A DNA stretch of 64,000 bases from CAWIHS01 sp963836005 (GTDB taxonomy: Bacteria; Pseudomonadota; Gammaproteobacteria; GRL18). The translations under genes and the position numbers were made by a program. A model generated the notes under the pieces. That model saw nothing but the letters and a program-made list of their open reading frames with translations. It was not told where the DNA came from and ran no database searches. Where the stretch lies: positions 806,001-870,000 of the forward strand of contig CAWIHS010000001.1 of NCBI GenBank assembly GCA_963836005.1, read 5' to 3'. The first letter of the stretch is position 1. The number at the start of each line of letters is the position of its first letter. Below are positions 44,080 through 53,090 of this stretch, in pieces.

Positions 44080-45319
44080 AACGCAATGCCTCTGCAGGCT
44101 GTACACGTGACGCACGCCAGGCTGGGTATATAGTCGCCAGCACGGTAAGTGTAAATGCAATCACAGCAGTTTTTATCACATCAGGCCATTTCATCTGTGA
44201 AGGAAGATCACTGATGAGGTAAATATCCGGAGCCAGAAATTTAATCCCGAGCACATGTTCAAGTGCGGGGACAATGGTTTCGATATTTTGCGCAGTGAGC
44301 ACACCGGCGAAAGTCCCCAGCAAGGTTCCAACCATACCTATGACCATACCTTGTGAGATAAAAATCCGCATAATCATAGCAGGACTGGCACCCAGTGTTC
44401 TTAAAATAGCAATATCCGCCTGCTTATCATTCACCACGATAACCAGCGTCGATACGATATTAAAAGCTGCTACTGCAATTATAAGGGATAGAATAATAAA
44501 CATCATGGTTTTTTCAATTTTAATCGCGCGAAACAGATTGGCATGCTGTTGAGTCCAGTCTATTACTCGATGATACCCAGAAATTTTTGCTTCGATTTCA
44601 CGGCTTATTTGCGGCGCATTATATAAATCATCCAGTTTGAGTCGCACACCGGTGACTTCACCCTTCATTTTGAACAGTTTCTGTGCATCCCTGATATGAA
44701 TTAAAGCCATCGATGAATCATATTGATTATGCCCAACTTCAAAGATGCCCACGACCGTGAAACGCTTCATCCGCGGCATGATACCAGCCGGAGTAATATT
44801 GGTTGACGGCGTAACCAGGGTAATTTTAGATCCGATAGAAGCCCCGATTGAACGAGCCAGATATTTACCCAGGATGATAGCGTAAGCTGTTTCATTCAAA
44901 GCCTCGTAACTGCCGTCAATAATTTTAGTCGCTACTTCTGAAACTGATTTTTCCTCCTCAGGATCAATCGCTCGGATCTGCACACCCTGTACATTCGACG
45001 CATTACTCAACATGCCTTCCTTTAGGATGTAGGGGGCAGAGCCCACTACATGAGGCTGTTGTTCTATAAACCGGTCGATGCTTTGCCAGTCAGAGAGCCT
45101 GCCACCCGCAGCGCTGATAGTCGCATGCGATGCCATACCCAGTATCCGTTCGCGAATTTCTGCCTGAAAACCGTTCATAACAGAAAGTACCGTAATCAGG
45201 GCCCAGACACCTATAGCTATCCCAAGAAAGGAACTCAGGGTAATAAAGGAAACAAAATGGTTCCTGCGCTTGGCTTTGGTATAACGAAAACCGACAAATA
45301 CTGAGAGTGGTTTAAACAT
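44072..45319 (-). CDS. lolC: Lipoprotein-releasing ABC transporter permease LolC/E
   Basis: A 415-residue permease with one N-terminal helix (residues about 25-50), a large periplasmic domain and three C-terminal helices, typical of MacB/FtsX-fold LolC. Hallmarks: VFVGFRYTKAKRRNHFVSFI, SVMNGFQAEIRERILGMASH and the C-terminal YPAWRASRVQPAEALRYE. Only one permease is present beside lolD, so it may work as a homodimer (LolF-like) or have a partner elsewhere. Confidence 0.93.
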   Translation of the reverse strand: MFKPLSVFVGFRYTKAKRRNHFVSFITLSSFLGIAIGVWALITVLSVMNGFQAEIRERILGMASHATISAAGGRLSDWQSIDRFIEQQPHVVGSAPYILKEGMLSNASNVQGVQIRAIDPEEEKSVSEVATKIIDGSYEALNETAYAIILGKYLARSIGASIGSKITLVTPSTNITPAGIMPRMKRFTVVGIFEVGHNQYDSSMALIHIRDAQKLFKMKGEVTGVRLKLDDLYNAPQISREIEAKISGYHRVIDWTQQHANLFRAIKIEKTMMFIILSLIIAVAAFNIVSTLVIVVNDKQADIAILRTLGASPAMIMRIFISQGMVIGMVGTLLGTFAGVLTAQNIETIVPALEHVLGIKFLAPDIYLISDLPSQMKWPDVIKTAVIAFTLTVLATIYPAWRASRVQPAEALRYE

Positions 45320-45344
45320 GCTTCAACCCGCTGGTTAGCCTGAA

Positions 45345-45396
45345 CCTGAATAAATCAGTTAGACCTGTTGTGAGCGACTGAACTGAGTCATTCAGG
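45345..45396 (-). repeat. 52-bp inverted-repeat element abutting the sfsA stop
   Basis: Starts directly after the sfsA TAA on the minus strand with CCTGAATGACTCAGTT and ends with a near-perfect inverted copy AACTGATTTATTCAGG. The internal AGACCTGTTGTGAGCG relates it to the inner MITE at 41676. As RNA it would be a long hairpin; no T run. Confidence 0.65.
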
Positions 45397-46116
45397 TTAT
45401 ATAATAACATCCAATTTTCTGTTCAAGGTAATTTCCTGCGTAGAAACATGGGCTCCGTAAGCAAGCACCTCAACTCCGTTGCGGGCAACCTGGTTTAATA
45501 TTTTTGCATAAACCGGATCAATTTCATGTGCTGCTCTGACCCGATCAATATCATTACGTTGCACACAAAACAGGATTATGCCTCGATGATTCAGTTGTTT
45601 TGCAGATAGAACAATCCGTTCCAGTTCTCGCAGATGCTTACTCCCTCTTTGCGTTACCGCATCGGGAAAAGCAGCGGTCACAGGTTCAAACGATGCAGTT
45701 ACATTTTTGACTTCAATATAACATTTTTGTCCCTTTTCAAGAGTGAGCAGTATATCAACACGGCTATTTTCCTGGCCGTAAGGAACTTCTGTTTGTATTT
45801 CCGACACTGAACTTACTTCACCAATTACACCCGAATTTATTGCCTCATACACCAGTTTATTAGCCCTGCTGGTATTGATCCCCGCCAGCGACCCGGATTC
45901 TGTACTTGAGAGCTCCCAGCTATAGGGATACTTCCTGGCAGAATTATGGCTATTGCTGATCCAGATCTTACTGCCGGGAATTGCACATCCGGTCATTGCA
46001 CCGGTATTGGCAGTGTGAATGGTTATCTGCTCTCCTGAGTCCAGCTCGACATCAGCCAGAAAACGTTTATATCGTTTAAGCAATGTTGCACTGAGCAAAG
46101 GTTCAGCAAACTTCAT
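45397..46116 (-). CDS. sfsA: SfsA family DNA/RNA nuclease-related protein
   Basis: A 239-residue protein with RYKRFLADVELDSGE, the conserved HTANTGAMTGCAIPGSKIWIS and YIEVKNVT (nuclease-like E-x-K) motifs, and SKHLRELERI. First described as sugar fermentation stimulation protein; structurally an OB plus PD-(D/E)XK-like fold, with no settled role. Its start overlaps the aminotransferase end by 14 bases, so these genes are coupled. Confidence 0.94.
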   Translation of the reverse strand: MKFAEPLLSATLLKRYKRFLADVELDSGEQITIHTANTGAMTGCAIPGSKIWISNSHNSARKYPYSWELSSTESGSLAGINTSRANKLVYEAINSGVIGEVSSVSEIQTEVPYGQENSRVDILLTLEKGQKCYIEVKNVTASFEPVTAAFPDAVTQRGSKHLRELERIVLSAKQLNHRGIILFCVQRNDIDRVRAAHEIDPVYAKILNQVARNGVEVLAYGAHVSTQEITLNRKLDVII

Positions 46117-47323
46117 TGAAATAATCAGACATTCTTACAACAGCTTCTTCAAGCTGCTTGATATCTCTGGTATAGGCAAAGCGAAGGTAATGATCAGCCT
46201 TGTTGCGGCCAAAATCAATACCTGGGGTCACAGCAACACCTGCAGTTTCCAGCATATCATGGGCTAGCGCCATACTGTTAGCAAGTTGCTTTTTCTGAAT
46301 ACCGGGTTTTGCTAACAGCTTGCTGCAATCACAATAAATATAAAAAGCACCCTGAGGTATTTGCAGTATATCGAACCCCAGCTTTTGCAATTGTGGCAGC
46401 AGATAATCACGTCTTTGTTGGAAAATAACTCTGCGTTGTTCCAGTAATTCCAGCGTTTGCGGGAGAAATGCGGCCAAAGCAGCATATTGCGCAGTCGTCG
46501 AAGCCGCGAGGAATAGATTCTGCGCAAGATAATCGCACGCTTTCACAAGATTATGCGGAAGCACACACCAGCCAAGACGCCAGCCGGTCATCTGAAAATA
46601 TTTTGAAAAGCTATTTATGACAACAACGTTTGAATCTACTGCTGAGGAGATGTTTAAAACAGTGCTAGCCTCAATGCCATAAACCAGTCCCTGATAAATT
46701 TCATCCACAATCACTAAAGCATTTTTCTGCTGCACCAGATCAATAATTTTTTCCATTTCCTGCCTGGGAATCAGCGTTCCGGCTGGATTAGACGGAGATG
46801 CCAGCATTACCACCCGGGTATTAGTCTGCCAGTGCTTATCAATCAGCTCGGCGGTCAACTGATAATTTGTTGATTCATCGACTGCTATAGATTGAACCTG
46901 TCCATCAGCAAAACTTACAAAATTACGGTTACAGGGATACCCGGGATCAGCCAGCATTACTGCATCTGTGGTATCTATAAGGGCGCCAATGATCAGCAGC
47001 AACGCTCCTGATGCCCCAGGAGTAACAATAACCTGAGAAGCGGACACAGACGCTTTAAAGCGGGTCGCATAATACCGCGCTATCGACTCCCGAAGTTCAG
47101 GCAAACCAACGCTGGAAGTATAATGTATTTCCCCCTTGCTGATTGCCTTGATGCCTGCATCAATGATGGGCTGCGGGGTCGTAAAATCAGGCTCACCAAC
47201 TTCGAGATGAATAATGCTGCGGCCCTGTTGTTCCAGTTGTTTGGCCCTGCCCAGCAAAGCCATGACATGAAAAGGCTCGATGCTTTGCATGCGCTTTGCC
47301 AGAGCAACCATTGCTGTTTTCAT
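46103..47323 (-). CDS. Class I/II PLP-dependent aminotransferase
   Basis: A 406-residue fold-type I enzyme. Motifs: IIHLEVGEPDFTTPQPIID, IHYTSSVGLPELRESIARYY, DPGYPCNRNFV, ASPSNPAGTLI, VDEIYQGLVYG and the PLP lysine in INSFSKYFQMTGWRLGW near residue 240. It probably acts on aspartate, alanine or another amino acid; precise substrate cannot be assigned. It overlaps the HAD phosphatase gene by four bases and sfsA by 14. Confidence 0.93.
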   Translation of the reverse strand: MKTAMVALAKRMQSIEPFHVMALLGRAKQLEQQGRSIIHLEVGEPDFTTPQPIIDAGIKAISKGEIHYTSSVGLPELRESIARYYATRFKASVSASQVIVTPGASGALLLIIGALIDTTDAVMLADPGYPCNRNFVSFADGQVQSIAVDESTNYQLTAELIDKHWQTNTRVVMLASPSNPAGTLIPRQEMEKIIDLVQQKNALVIVDEIYQGLVYGIEASTVLNISSAVDSNVVVINSFSKYFQMTGWRLGWCVLPHNLVKACDYLAQNLFLAASTTAQYAALAAFLPQTLELLEQRRVIFQQRRDYLLPQLQKLGFDILQIPQGAFYIYCDCSKLLAKPGIQKKQLANSMALAHDMLETAGVAVTPGIDFGRNKADHYLRFAYTRDIKQLEEAVVRMSDYFNEVC

Positions 47324-48087
47324 ATAATCTGCGTTTGATGTATTTTACGCGCAGTTTCCAGGCTAAAAAAAGTATCGCTGCACTGGCCTGCTAACAAGGT
47401 AAACGGCTGGTTCGGTTCGCCAAAATCGCTTAACACTAATGCAGCACCGGTAAAATCATGCTCACAGGTATAATCATTGACCGTAATGACCGTTTTCAAA
47501 TTCGCACCATCGGAAGAAAGCAACCCATTGTGTGAATCCTCAAAGGCCAGGCAGTCCTCTGCTTTAAGATCTAGCCTCGCCAGAGCATAATCATAGATAT
47601 CCGGGGCCGGCTTCTTGGCCGGTACCACATCACCTGCGGCTATGACTTCAAACCAGTCTGGAGATTCAGGACCCAGCGTATAGGTCAACAGTGCGGTGAC
47701 ATTAGCGGGTGTTGTAGTGGTCGCTATGGCCAATCTTACACCGTCATTACGAGCCTGGGAAATTAATCGTTCTACCCCGGTTCTTAAAGGAATAGCGCCA
47801 TCAGCCATTAATTGCGTATAATACCGGGTTTTCGCAGCATGTAGTTCAGCCACGAAATCATCAAACCCTTCTGGCTTGACAAAGCCACTATTAAAATTAT
47901 CCAGATAATAGCGAATGCGCTCCTTCCCGCCGGTAACCGAAAGCAGTTTCCCATAAAGTTCCACACTCCAGTTCCAGTCCAGCCCAGCCGCTTCAAAAGC
48001 CAAATTGAAAGCAACCAGATGCCCATCCCGCTCAGTATCAGCAAGGGTCCCATCAACATCAAAAATCAAGGCCTGTAATTGCCCCAT
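47320..48087 (-). CDS. CbbY-like HAD-IA phosphatase
   Basis: About 255 residues with HAD motif I ALIFDVDGTLADTERDGH, motif II ATTTTPANV, motif III KKPAPDIYDYAL and motif IV FEDSHNGL, plus the alpha-helical cap. The TERDGH cap signature and GKERIRYYL motif match CbbY, which dephosphorylates xylulose 1,5-bisphosphate, a RuBisCO inhibitor. That fits an autotroph, but no RuBisCO or Calvin genes are in this window. ATG 48087 is preferred over TTG 48102. Confidence 0.85.
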   Translation of the reverse strand: MGQLQALIFDVDGTLADTERDGHLVAFNLAFEAAGLDWNWSVELYGKLLSVTGGKERIRYYLDNFNSGFVKPEGFDDFVAELHAAKTRYYTQLMADGAIPLRTGVERLISQARNDGVRLAIATTTTPANVTALLTYTLGPESPDWFEVIAAGDVVPAKKPAPDIYDYALARLDLKAEDCLAFEDSHNGLLSSDGANLKTVITVNDYTCEHDFTGAALVLSDFGEPNQPFTLLAGQCSDTFFSLETARKIHQTQII

Positions 48088-48102
48088 AAATACTTCACCC
48101 AA

Positions 48103-48381
48103 AATGTAAAAAACAATTGGCTAGTTTACCTTGTCAGCTATTTGTTATTCAACCAAAACGCTATAAAATACTTTTAATTTTGTCATTCAGTTTAATCCTT
48201 ACGAAAGTGTTCAAGATATTGAGGACGCATGACTTTAAACGCGTTATTTCGGGTTTATTTGCAGCCAACCACGGATGTACCCGGAAAATGCTCTGCAAAA
48301 TAAACACGAATTAATGCATTGGCTTCTTGCAGTTTGCAGCAGGTTTCACTGTTTTATGCAGTTTTAAGACTATAATCAATA
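48103..48381. other. Intergenic region left of the MITE
   Basis: About 280 bases upstream of the divergent HAD gene and before the MITE. No recognisable gene, RNA or terminator; presumably holds the HAD-aminotransferase-sfsA promoter. Confidence 0.35.
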
Positions 48382-48584
48382 CATAGGTAGGTACTTAAGC
48401 AAAATCAGGTACGTATAATCGAGTATTTGTTCCAGAAGACGCCGTAAATACTTCCATGTAGGCTTTTTATAGCCGTCCAAAGCTATAAAAACTTGACCTA
48501 CTAAGGATGTAGGGAATGCAGATCACGCAGGAGCAATTATCTGCCTTCCACAAACACTCAATTATCCTTAAGTACCTACGTATG
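48382..48584 (+). mobile_element. 203-bp MITE with perfect 10-bp flanking direct repeats
   Basis: Left terminal repeat CATAGGTAGGTACTTAAG; right end inverted CATACGTAGGTACTTAAG (17 of 18). Similarity continues inward (GAGTATTTGT vs GAGTGTTTGT) with a gap. Flanked by the identical ATAATCAATA on both sides, a probable target-site duplication. An internal hairpin pairs CTTTTTATAGC with GCTATAAAAA. No open frame; presumably mobilised by a transposase elsewhere. Related fragments at 21561 and 32111. Confidence 0.82.
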
Positions 48585-48695
48585 ATAATCAATATATCGC
48601 AAAGAAAATCGTCTTTTTATAACAAACACCTTGATATATAATTCTCAGTTTGATATATATTCACATCTTTTAGGGAACAGGCCGGAGTTTAATCG

Positions 48696-49133
48696 ATGCC
48701 ATCAACAAAAAACTCAACATTGAGTGCTATAGAAACCATCGAACCATATCAATTGATAGATGGTGAAGAGTATATGAACGAGAACCAGCGGGCTCATTTT
48801 AAAATAATTTTGCAGGCATGGAAAAAAGAGCTTATGGAGGAAGTGGATAAAACTGTAACGCATATGAAAGATGATGCGACTAATTTCCCTGATCCGAACG
48901 ATCGTGCATCTCAGGAAGAGGAATTCGCTCTGGAACTTCGCACCCGTGACCGTGAACGTAAATTAATTAAAAAAATTGATGAGTCATTGAAAGATGTTGA
49001 ATCCGGAGACTACGGTTACTGCGAAACCTGCGGTGTAGAAATTGGCATTCGCCGCCTCGAAGCAAGACCAACTGCGACTCAATGCATCGATTGTAAAGAA
49101 CTGGATGAAATGAAAGAAAAAACTGTTATTTAG
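48696..49133 (+). CDS. dksA: RNA polymerase-binding transcription factor DksA
   Basis: A 145-residue regulator that enters the secondary channel of RNA polymerase and, with ppGpp, represses rRNA promoters. Long coiled coil (about 35-100) with tip region DPNDRASQEEEFALELR, then the zinc finger CETCG ... CIDCK (Cys pairs separated by 17 residues). All four Cys are present, so this is the zinc form. A possible terminator follows about 90 bases later. The stop codon runs into a TTAGTGCCCATCCAT sequence resembling the post-stop repeat family. Confidence 0.96.
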   Translation: MPSTKNSTLSAIETIEPYQLIDGEEYMNENQRAHFKIILQAWKKELMEEVDKTVTHMKDDATNFPDPNDRASQEEEFALELRTRDRERKLIKKIDESLKDVESGDYGYCETCGVEIGIRRLEARPTATQCIDCKELDEMKEKTVI

Positions 49134-49160
49134 TGCCCATCCATTTTATGCTGGGCAGCA
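49129..49160 (+). repeat. Partial post-stop repeat end at dksA
   Basis: TTTAGTGCCCATCCATTTTA, overlapping the dksA TAG, resembles the TTAGTKTCCATCCAT ends at 10580, 41591 and 63190. It can fold GCCCA...TGGGC. The rest of the repeat is not present. Tentative. Confidence 0.4.
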
Positions 49161-49220
49161 GTTAAGTTAGCTTCCAGGAGTCATTTTCACTGAAGGAATT
49201 GGCACCGATTTGATGCCATT

Positions 49221-49253
49221 AAGGGAGGATATTTTATACTCCTTTATTTTTTC
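49221..49253 (+). terminator. Intrinsic terminator downstream of dksA
   Basis: AAGGGAG, an 11-base loop, then CTCCTTT and TATTTTTTC: seven base pairs (one G-T) plus a T-rich tail, about 90 bases after the dksA stop. Confidence 0.6.
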
Positions 49254-49418
49254 AGTTTTTCCTTACCAGCCTGCACTTACATTGCGCCAGTATGATTTTT
49301 TTAATGATCTCTTCCATGGACTGGAAAATATGCAGACCATTAGTTTTAAATTAAACAACTGTCTAACTCGTTAGAAACTCTACTGACTGCAAAAAATTCT
49401 AATACAAGAGCCCTTATA

Positions 49419-49871
49419 GTGTCCCAATCAACTGCCTGGCAGGACAACCCGTTTGTAGAAAAATTCAAAGGCGGATTTACAGGTATTCTCCGCTGGCACC
49501 AGCTGGATGAATTATGGACAAATCTTCTTGCCGCCAGTAAAGATGACTGGTATATCTACCCTGTCGGCGAACAGCCCCCGGAAATTCACTGCTCCGCTGA
49601 GCAATTAAGCACTTTTATAGCTGCAATAGACAAACTCCTACGCGAGGATCATAAAGAGAACTATTGTGGAATTGTTTATGTAGATGATAAACAAACACCC
49701 GCATTTATAAAAATCTATGATCCTCATAACCTGGGACATGTCTGTGGTTCCAACGGCTCTCCCCCGCCGCTGCCTGGCTGGATTCTGAGCAAACTGCGGC
49801 CTGTTGATCTTCAGGCGGTCATGCCACCCACTGGCAATCGTAGAAAATGGTGGCAGAAAATTTTCAGTTAA
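49419..49871 (+). CDS. Conserved hypothetical protein
   Basis: A 150-residue soluble protein with no signal or membrane segment. Notable features are many Trp residues and a conserved-looking HVCGSNGSPPPLPGWILSK segment. The start is GTG at 49419 with AAGAG eight bases before. It stands alone between dksA and the convergent tag gene. I do not recognise the family and no function can be stated; it may be restricted to gammaproteobacteria. Confidence 0.72.
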   Translation: MSQSTAWQDNPFVEKFKGGFTGILRWHQLDELWTNLLAASKDDWYIYPVGEQPPEIHCSAEQLSTFIAAIDKLLREDHKENYCGIVYVDDKQTPAFIKIYDPHNLGHVCGSNGSPPPLPGWILSKLRPVDLQAVMPPTGNRRKWWQKIFS

Positions 49872-49948
49872 AAAGCAAATGGGGTGAAATGCATAATACA
49901 GGAGATACCACTACCTCAAACTGATCCTATGCCTGTCCCTGACATAGT

Positions 49949-50509
49949 CTATATTTGTGAATAGCGAAAACAATCTGTAGTATGATCGTTGACCATGCCA
50001 ACAGCCTGCATATAGGCATAACAAATGGTACTGCCGGCAAATTTGAAGCCCCTGGCTTTTAGATCCTTACTCATGGTATCTGACTGCAAAGTAGTTGCGG
50101 GGATCTGCGACATTTCCTGCCAGTGATTTATCATCGGACTGCCATCCACAAATTGCCAGATGTAATCACTGAAAGAAGCGTATTGTGCCTGAATCTGTAA
50201 AAACTGCCTGGCATTGATTCTGGCGGCATTAACTTTGAGGCGATTTCTGATAATTCCTGGGTTTTGCAACAAACCTGCTATTTTTTCCTCACTGTAACGG
50301 GCTATTTTTTTCGCATTAAACTGATCAAAGGCTTGACGATAATTGTCGCGTTTTTTTAGCACCGTGATCCAGCTCAATCCGGCCTGAGCACCTTCAAGAA
50401 TAAGCATTTCAAATAGATGCTGATCATCATAACAGGGAACGCCCCATTCATGATCATGGTAGTGCTGATATAGCTCATCTTCGCCACACCATTGGCAACG
50501 AATTTTCAT
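49949..50509 (-). CDS. tag: DNA-3-methyladenine glycosylase I
   Basis: Removes 3-methyladenine from alkylated DNA. At 186 residues it matches E. coli Tag almost exactly. Zinc ligands are Cys in the N-terminal RCQWCG, His in YHDHEWGVP, and the C-terminal VNDHTTDC. EGAQAGLSWITVLKKRDNYR and GFKFAGSTICYAYMQAVG are family hallmarks. ATG at 50509 is chosen because the longer reading adds 14 unsupported residues. A long hairpin terminator separates it from the glycosyltransferase cluster upstream. Confidence 0.95.
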   Translation of the reverse strand: MKIRCQWCGEDELYQHYHDHEWGVPCYDDQHLFEMLILEGAQAGLSWITVLKKRDNYRQAFDQFNAKKIARYSEEKIAGLLQNPGIIRNRLKVNAARINARQFLQIQAQYASFSDYIWQFVDGSPMINHWQEMSQIPATTLQSDTMSKDLKARGFKFAGSTICYAYMQAVGMVNDHTTDCFRYSQI

Positions 50510-50535
50510 ACTACTGGCTCTATGTAAAAATTTTG

Positions 50536-50655
50536 GGTAACTACTCAGCAAATCAAGCCGCAGGAAGGCTAACCATCAAAAAGTTACAAACATATAAAAT
50601 TCAAAGACTTATATTTTTGTAACTTAGAAGAGTAAAATCTTAAATACGCTGAATT
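50536..50655. repeat. Dispersed repeat ACTACTCAG ... GTAAAATCTTAAATACGCTG
   Basis: The 20-base GTAAAATCTTAAATACGCTG at 50632-50651 recurs inverted at 63102-63121, there directly joined to the ACTACTCAG that here sits about 85 bases away (50538). Related pieces lie near 54908 and 21669. A terminator hairpin lies between the two parts here. Confidence 0.5.
50579..50627 (-). terminator. Intrinsic terminator of the glycosyltransferase cluster
   Basis: On the minus strand AAGTTACAAA-a-ATATAA, an 11-base loop, TTATAT-g-TTTGTAACTT, then TTT. The stem is 16 pairs with one mismatch. It lies 27 bases after the GT39 stop. Confidence 0.8.
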
Positions 50656-52111
50656 ACAAAACTATTTTATACAGCTCATAACGTTTATTGCTATATAGTT
50701 TTTGCTCTGGTAAAAGGTTTTTCTTTTTCGCCCTGCTAACCAGATCTTCGGGTAATGCAATATAGATATTCTCGTTCAGCAGAGGCTCATGTTTTTCGAA
50801 CCGCTGTTTAAATTTATCCCAGGACATCAACTGAGCCTTGCCGTGGCTATAAAAGCGAGCTGAGAATGAACGCTCGTCGACAAAAATCAGAGGTTCATCT
50901 GCGGTTGCAGCTGATTCATAAAATCCAACCAGATTTTTTTCCGTGCGGATTAAATTGTCATTCTGGAAAGCATAAACAGTAAAGACCGTTAAGCTCAGAG
51001 GCACAATAAGCACAATCATATACAATAATCGCGGATATTGCTCACCCAGATTATTTCCTGTCTGGTTAAGATAAAGAGCAGTCAAGATAGCCAGTGGAGG
51101 CAAGCCAGGCAGAATATAGGTCCAGAGTATATTTCCGGATAGAGTGAAGAAAATCATCGGAAACAATGTCCATAGAATACACAAGCTGATATCTTCTTTT
51201 ACTAACATCTGCCAGAGGCTTGTTCGTGAAGTTTGCTTTAACAGTTGTTTGAAAATAAGCAGAATCGCCAGAATTCCCCAGGGAAAAGAAGCCTGGAACC
51301 ACAGCAGCCAGATTGTTCCCTTAGGTTTATCGTGTGCACTTCCATAGAGATCGCCTTTCCAGTCAGGAATGACGAAACGATAAAAATGCTCCCCCAGAAT
51401 AAAATATTCCAGGAAACCCGGTGTTTTAAGCTCCGCAGCGATATACCATGGCAGGGTTAACACCAGCATCAATATTATCCCTCCAGTCCAGGGAAATAAC
51501 TTTAATAAACGCCAGCGTTGGCGAGAAAATAACAGCCACATTCCTAGCGTTCCGCCAATAAGCACCAGAGCTATAGGACCTTTGGATAGCAAACCAATGG
51601 CAATGCCGGTAAAAAACAGGTACCCCCAAAAAGAGGCCTGATGTTTAATTACCATAAGGAATGAAATCATGCTCAGGGTGATACCCAAAGTCAAAAACGG
51701 ATCAGTAATGACGACTCCGGAAAGCACATAAACGAGGGTAATACTGGAGTAGATCAGACAGGCCCACAAGCCTGTACGTTGATCAGCCACGGAAACCAGA
51801 AAATGATAAATCAGCCCCATAGTTAACAGGCTTGCAATCCAGGAGGGAAATCTGGGCGCAAATTCATTCACGCCAAAGAATTTAAATGACAACGCTTGCA
51901 ACCAGAATGAGAGCGGTGGTTTGCCCCAGAAAGGTATATTATAATCGAAGTATGGTGTGATCCAGTCACCGCTTTCCATCATGATCCGGGCGACTTCCGC
52001 ATACCGCGCTTCCGTCGTATCAGTCAGAGGAAGTATGAACATCAAAATCAGCCGTGAAATTAGTACCGCAGCCAAGACAAAGAGTAAAGTATTAGGCAGT
52101 TTATGCATCAT
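50654..52111 (-). CDS. ArnT-like GT39 glycosyltransferase
   Basis: A 485-residue polytopic membrane protein with about eleven hydrophobic segments. The N-terminal region has DTTEARYAEVARIMMESGDW, the GT39/ArnT signature with acidic residues in the first periplasmic loop, then YFDYNIPFWGKPPLSFWLQ. It is likely to move a sugar from an undecaprenyl-phosphate carrier onto an envelope acceptor (lipid A, protein or polymer); acceptor unknown. It directly follows the GT2 gene with no gap, forming a three-gene cassette with GtrA. Confidence 0.9.
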   Translation of the reverse strand: MMHKLPNTLLFVLAAVLISRLILMFILPLTDTTEARYAEVARIMMESGDWITPYFDYNIPFWGKPPLSFWLQALSFKFFGVNEFAPRFPSWIASLLTMGLIYHFLVSVADQRTGLWACLIYSSITLVYVLSGVVITDPFLTLGITLSMISFLMVIKHQASFWGYLFFTGIAIGLLSKGPIALVLIGGTLGMWLLFSRQRWRLLKLFPWTGGIILMLVLTLPWYIAAELKTPGFLEYFILGEHFYRFVIPDWKGDLYGSAHDKPKGTIWLLWFQASFPWGILAILLIFKQLLKQTSRTSLWQMLVKEDISLCILWTLFPMIFFTLSGNILWTYILPGLPPLAILTALYLNQTGNNLGEQYPRLLYMIVLIVPLSLTVFTVYAFQNDNLIRTEKNLVGFYESAATADEPLIFVDERSFSARFYSHGKAQLMSWDKFKQRFEKHEPLLNENIYIALPEDLVSRAKKKNLLPEQKLYSNKRYELYKIVL

Positions 52112-53089
52112 TTATTCTGCCTGAGATGTGTGTGAAGATGTTGCTGAATTTACACTGCCAATCACTTTTTTAACCAGGTAATTAGGCCTTTGTTTAGACT
52201 CTATATAGGTTTTACCAACATACTCACCCAAAATACCGATGGTAAAAAGTTGCGTCCCGCCTAAAAAGGTCATCACTGCCATTGTGGATGGATAACCCTG
52301 CACCGGGTCACCAAAAACCAGGGCTTTAATTATGATCCATAAGCCGAAAACAGTGCCAAAACCAGCCACTATTAAGCCCACAATTATAGCCAGCCGTAAT
52401 GGTGCAACAGAAAATGAAGTGATCCCCTGAACAGCCAGACGGAACAGAGAAGAATAACTAAACTTCATCTCCCCTGCAACTCGCGGATCCCGATCATACT
52501 CCATTACTGTGGTATCCATCCCAATCCAGGAAAACAGACCTTTCATATAGCGATTTCGTTCCGGCAATTGTTTTAATGCATCAACAGCTTTTCGGCTCAT
52601 GAGACGAAAATCACCCGTATCTTCCGGAATATCAAAATCACTTAATTTATTCAGCAGACGATAATACCAGTAAGCGGTTAAACGTTTGGTTGCAGTTTCA
52701 CCGGCACGGCTTCGTCGACGCATCAGCACCACATCGACAGCTTCCTGCTGCCATGCTTTTAACATCTCAGGTATTAACTCCGGCGGGTCCTGCAGATCCG
52801 CATCAAGAATAATAACCGCGTCACCAGCAGCGTAATCGATTCCGGCTGTCAGTGCAGCTTCCTTACCAAAATTTCGGCTCAGATAGATCACCCTGACCGG
52901 ATGATTATGTTCAGCCAGACCCGCCAGATAATCCGCACTGCCGTCCTTACTTCCGTCATCGACAAAAACAATCTCATAAGTTTTACCCAGACCCTCGAGA
53001 ACCTCGGCGATCTTTGAATAACAGATAGGCAGAACCTTGCGTTCATTATAGGCAGGAATAACAATGGATAATTCAGGATTATTGAACAT
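52112..53089 (-). CDS. GT2 polyprenyl-phosphate glycosyltransferase (GtrB/ArnC-like)
   Basis: A 325-residue enzyme with the GT-A domain LSIVIPAYNERKVLP, IVFVDDGSKDGS, VIILDADLQDPPELIPEM (the DXD-type metal site) and the RNRYMKGLFSWIG motif, then two C-terminal helices (about 230-300). It should load a sugar onto undecaprenyl phosphate at the cytoplasmic face. With GtrA (flippase-like) upstream and a GT39 transferase downstream, the three form a standard lipid-linked sugar modification cassette. Confidence 0.93.
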   Translation of the reverse strand: MFNNPELSIVIPAYNERKVLPICYSKIAEVLEGLGKTYEIVFVDDGSKDGSADYLAGLAEHNHPVRVIYLSRNFGKEAALTAGIDYAAGDAVIILDADLQDPPELIPEMLKAWQQEAVDVVLMRRRSRAGETATKRLTAYWYYRLLNKLSDFDIPEDTGDFRLMSRKAVDALKQLPERNRYMKGLFSWIGMDTTVMEYDRDPRVAGEMKFSYSSLFRLAVQGITSFSVAPLRLAIIVGLIVAGFGTVFGLWIIIKALVFGDPVQGYPSTMAVMTFLGGTQLFTIGILGEYVGKTYIESKQRPNYLVKKVIGSVNSATSSHTSQAE

Positions 53090-53090
53090 G

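Noticed and set aside
43366..44160. Longer lolD reading from 44160
   Set aside because: The extra 27 codons lie within the end of lolC and lack a start site; ATG 44079 fits the family.
47320..48087. Evidence for a Calvin-cycle cluster from the CbbY-like gene
   Set aside because: CbbY-like HAD proteins are widespread and no RuBisCO or phosphoribulokinase is in the window.
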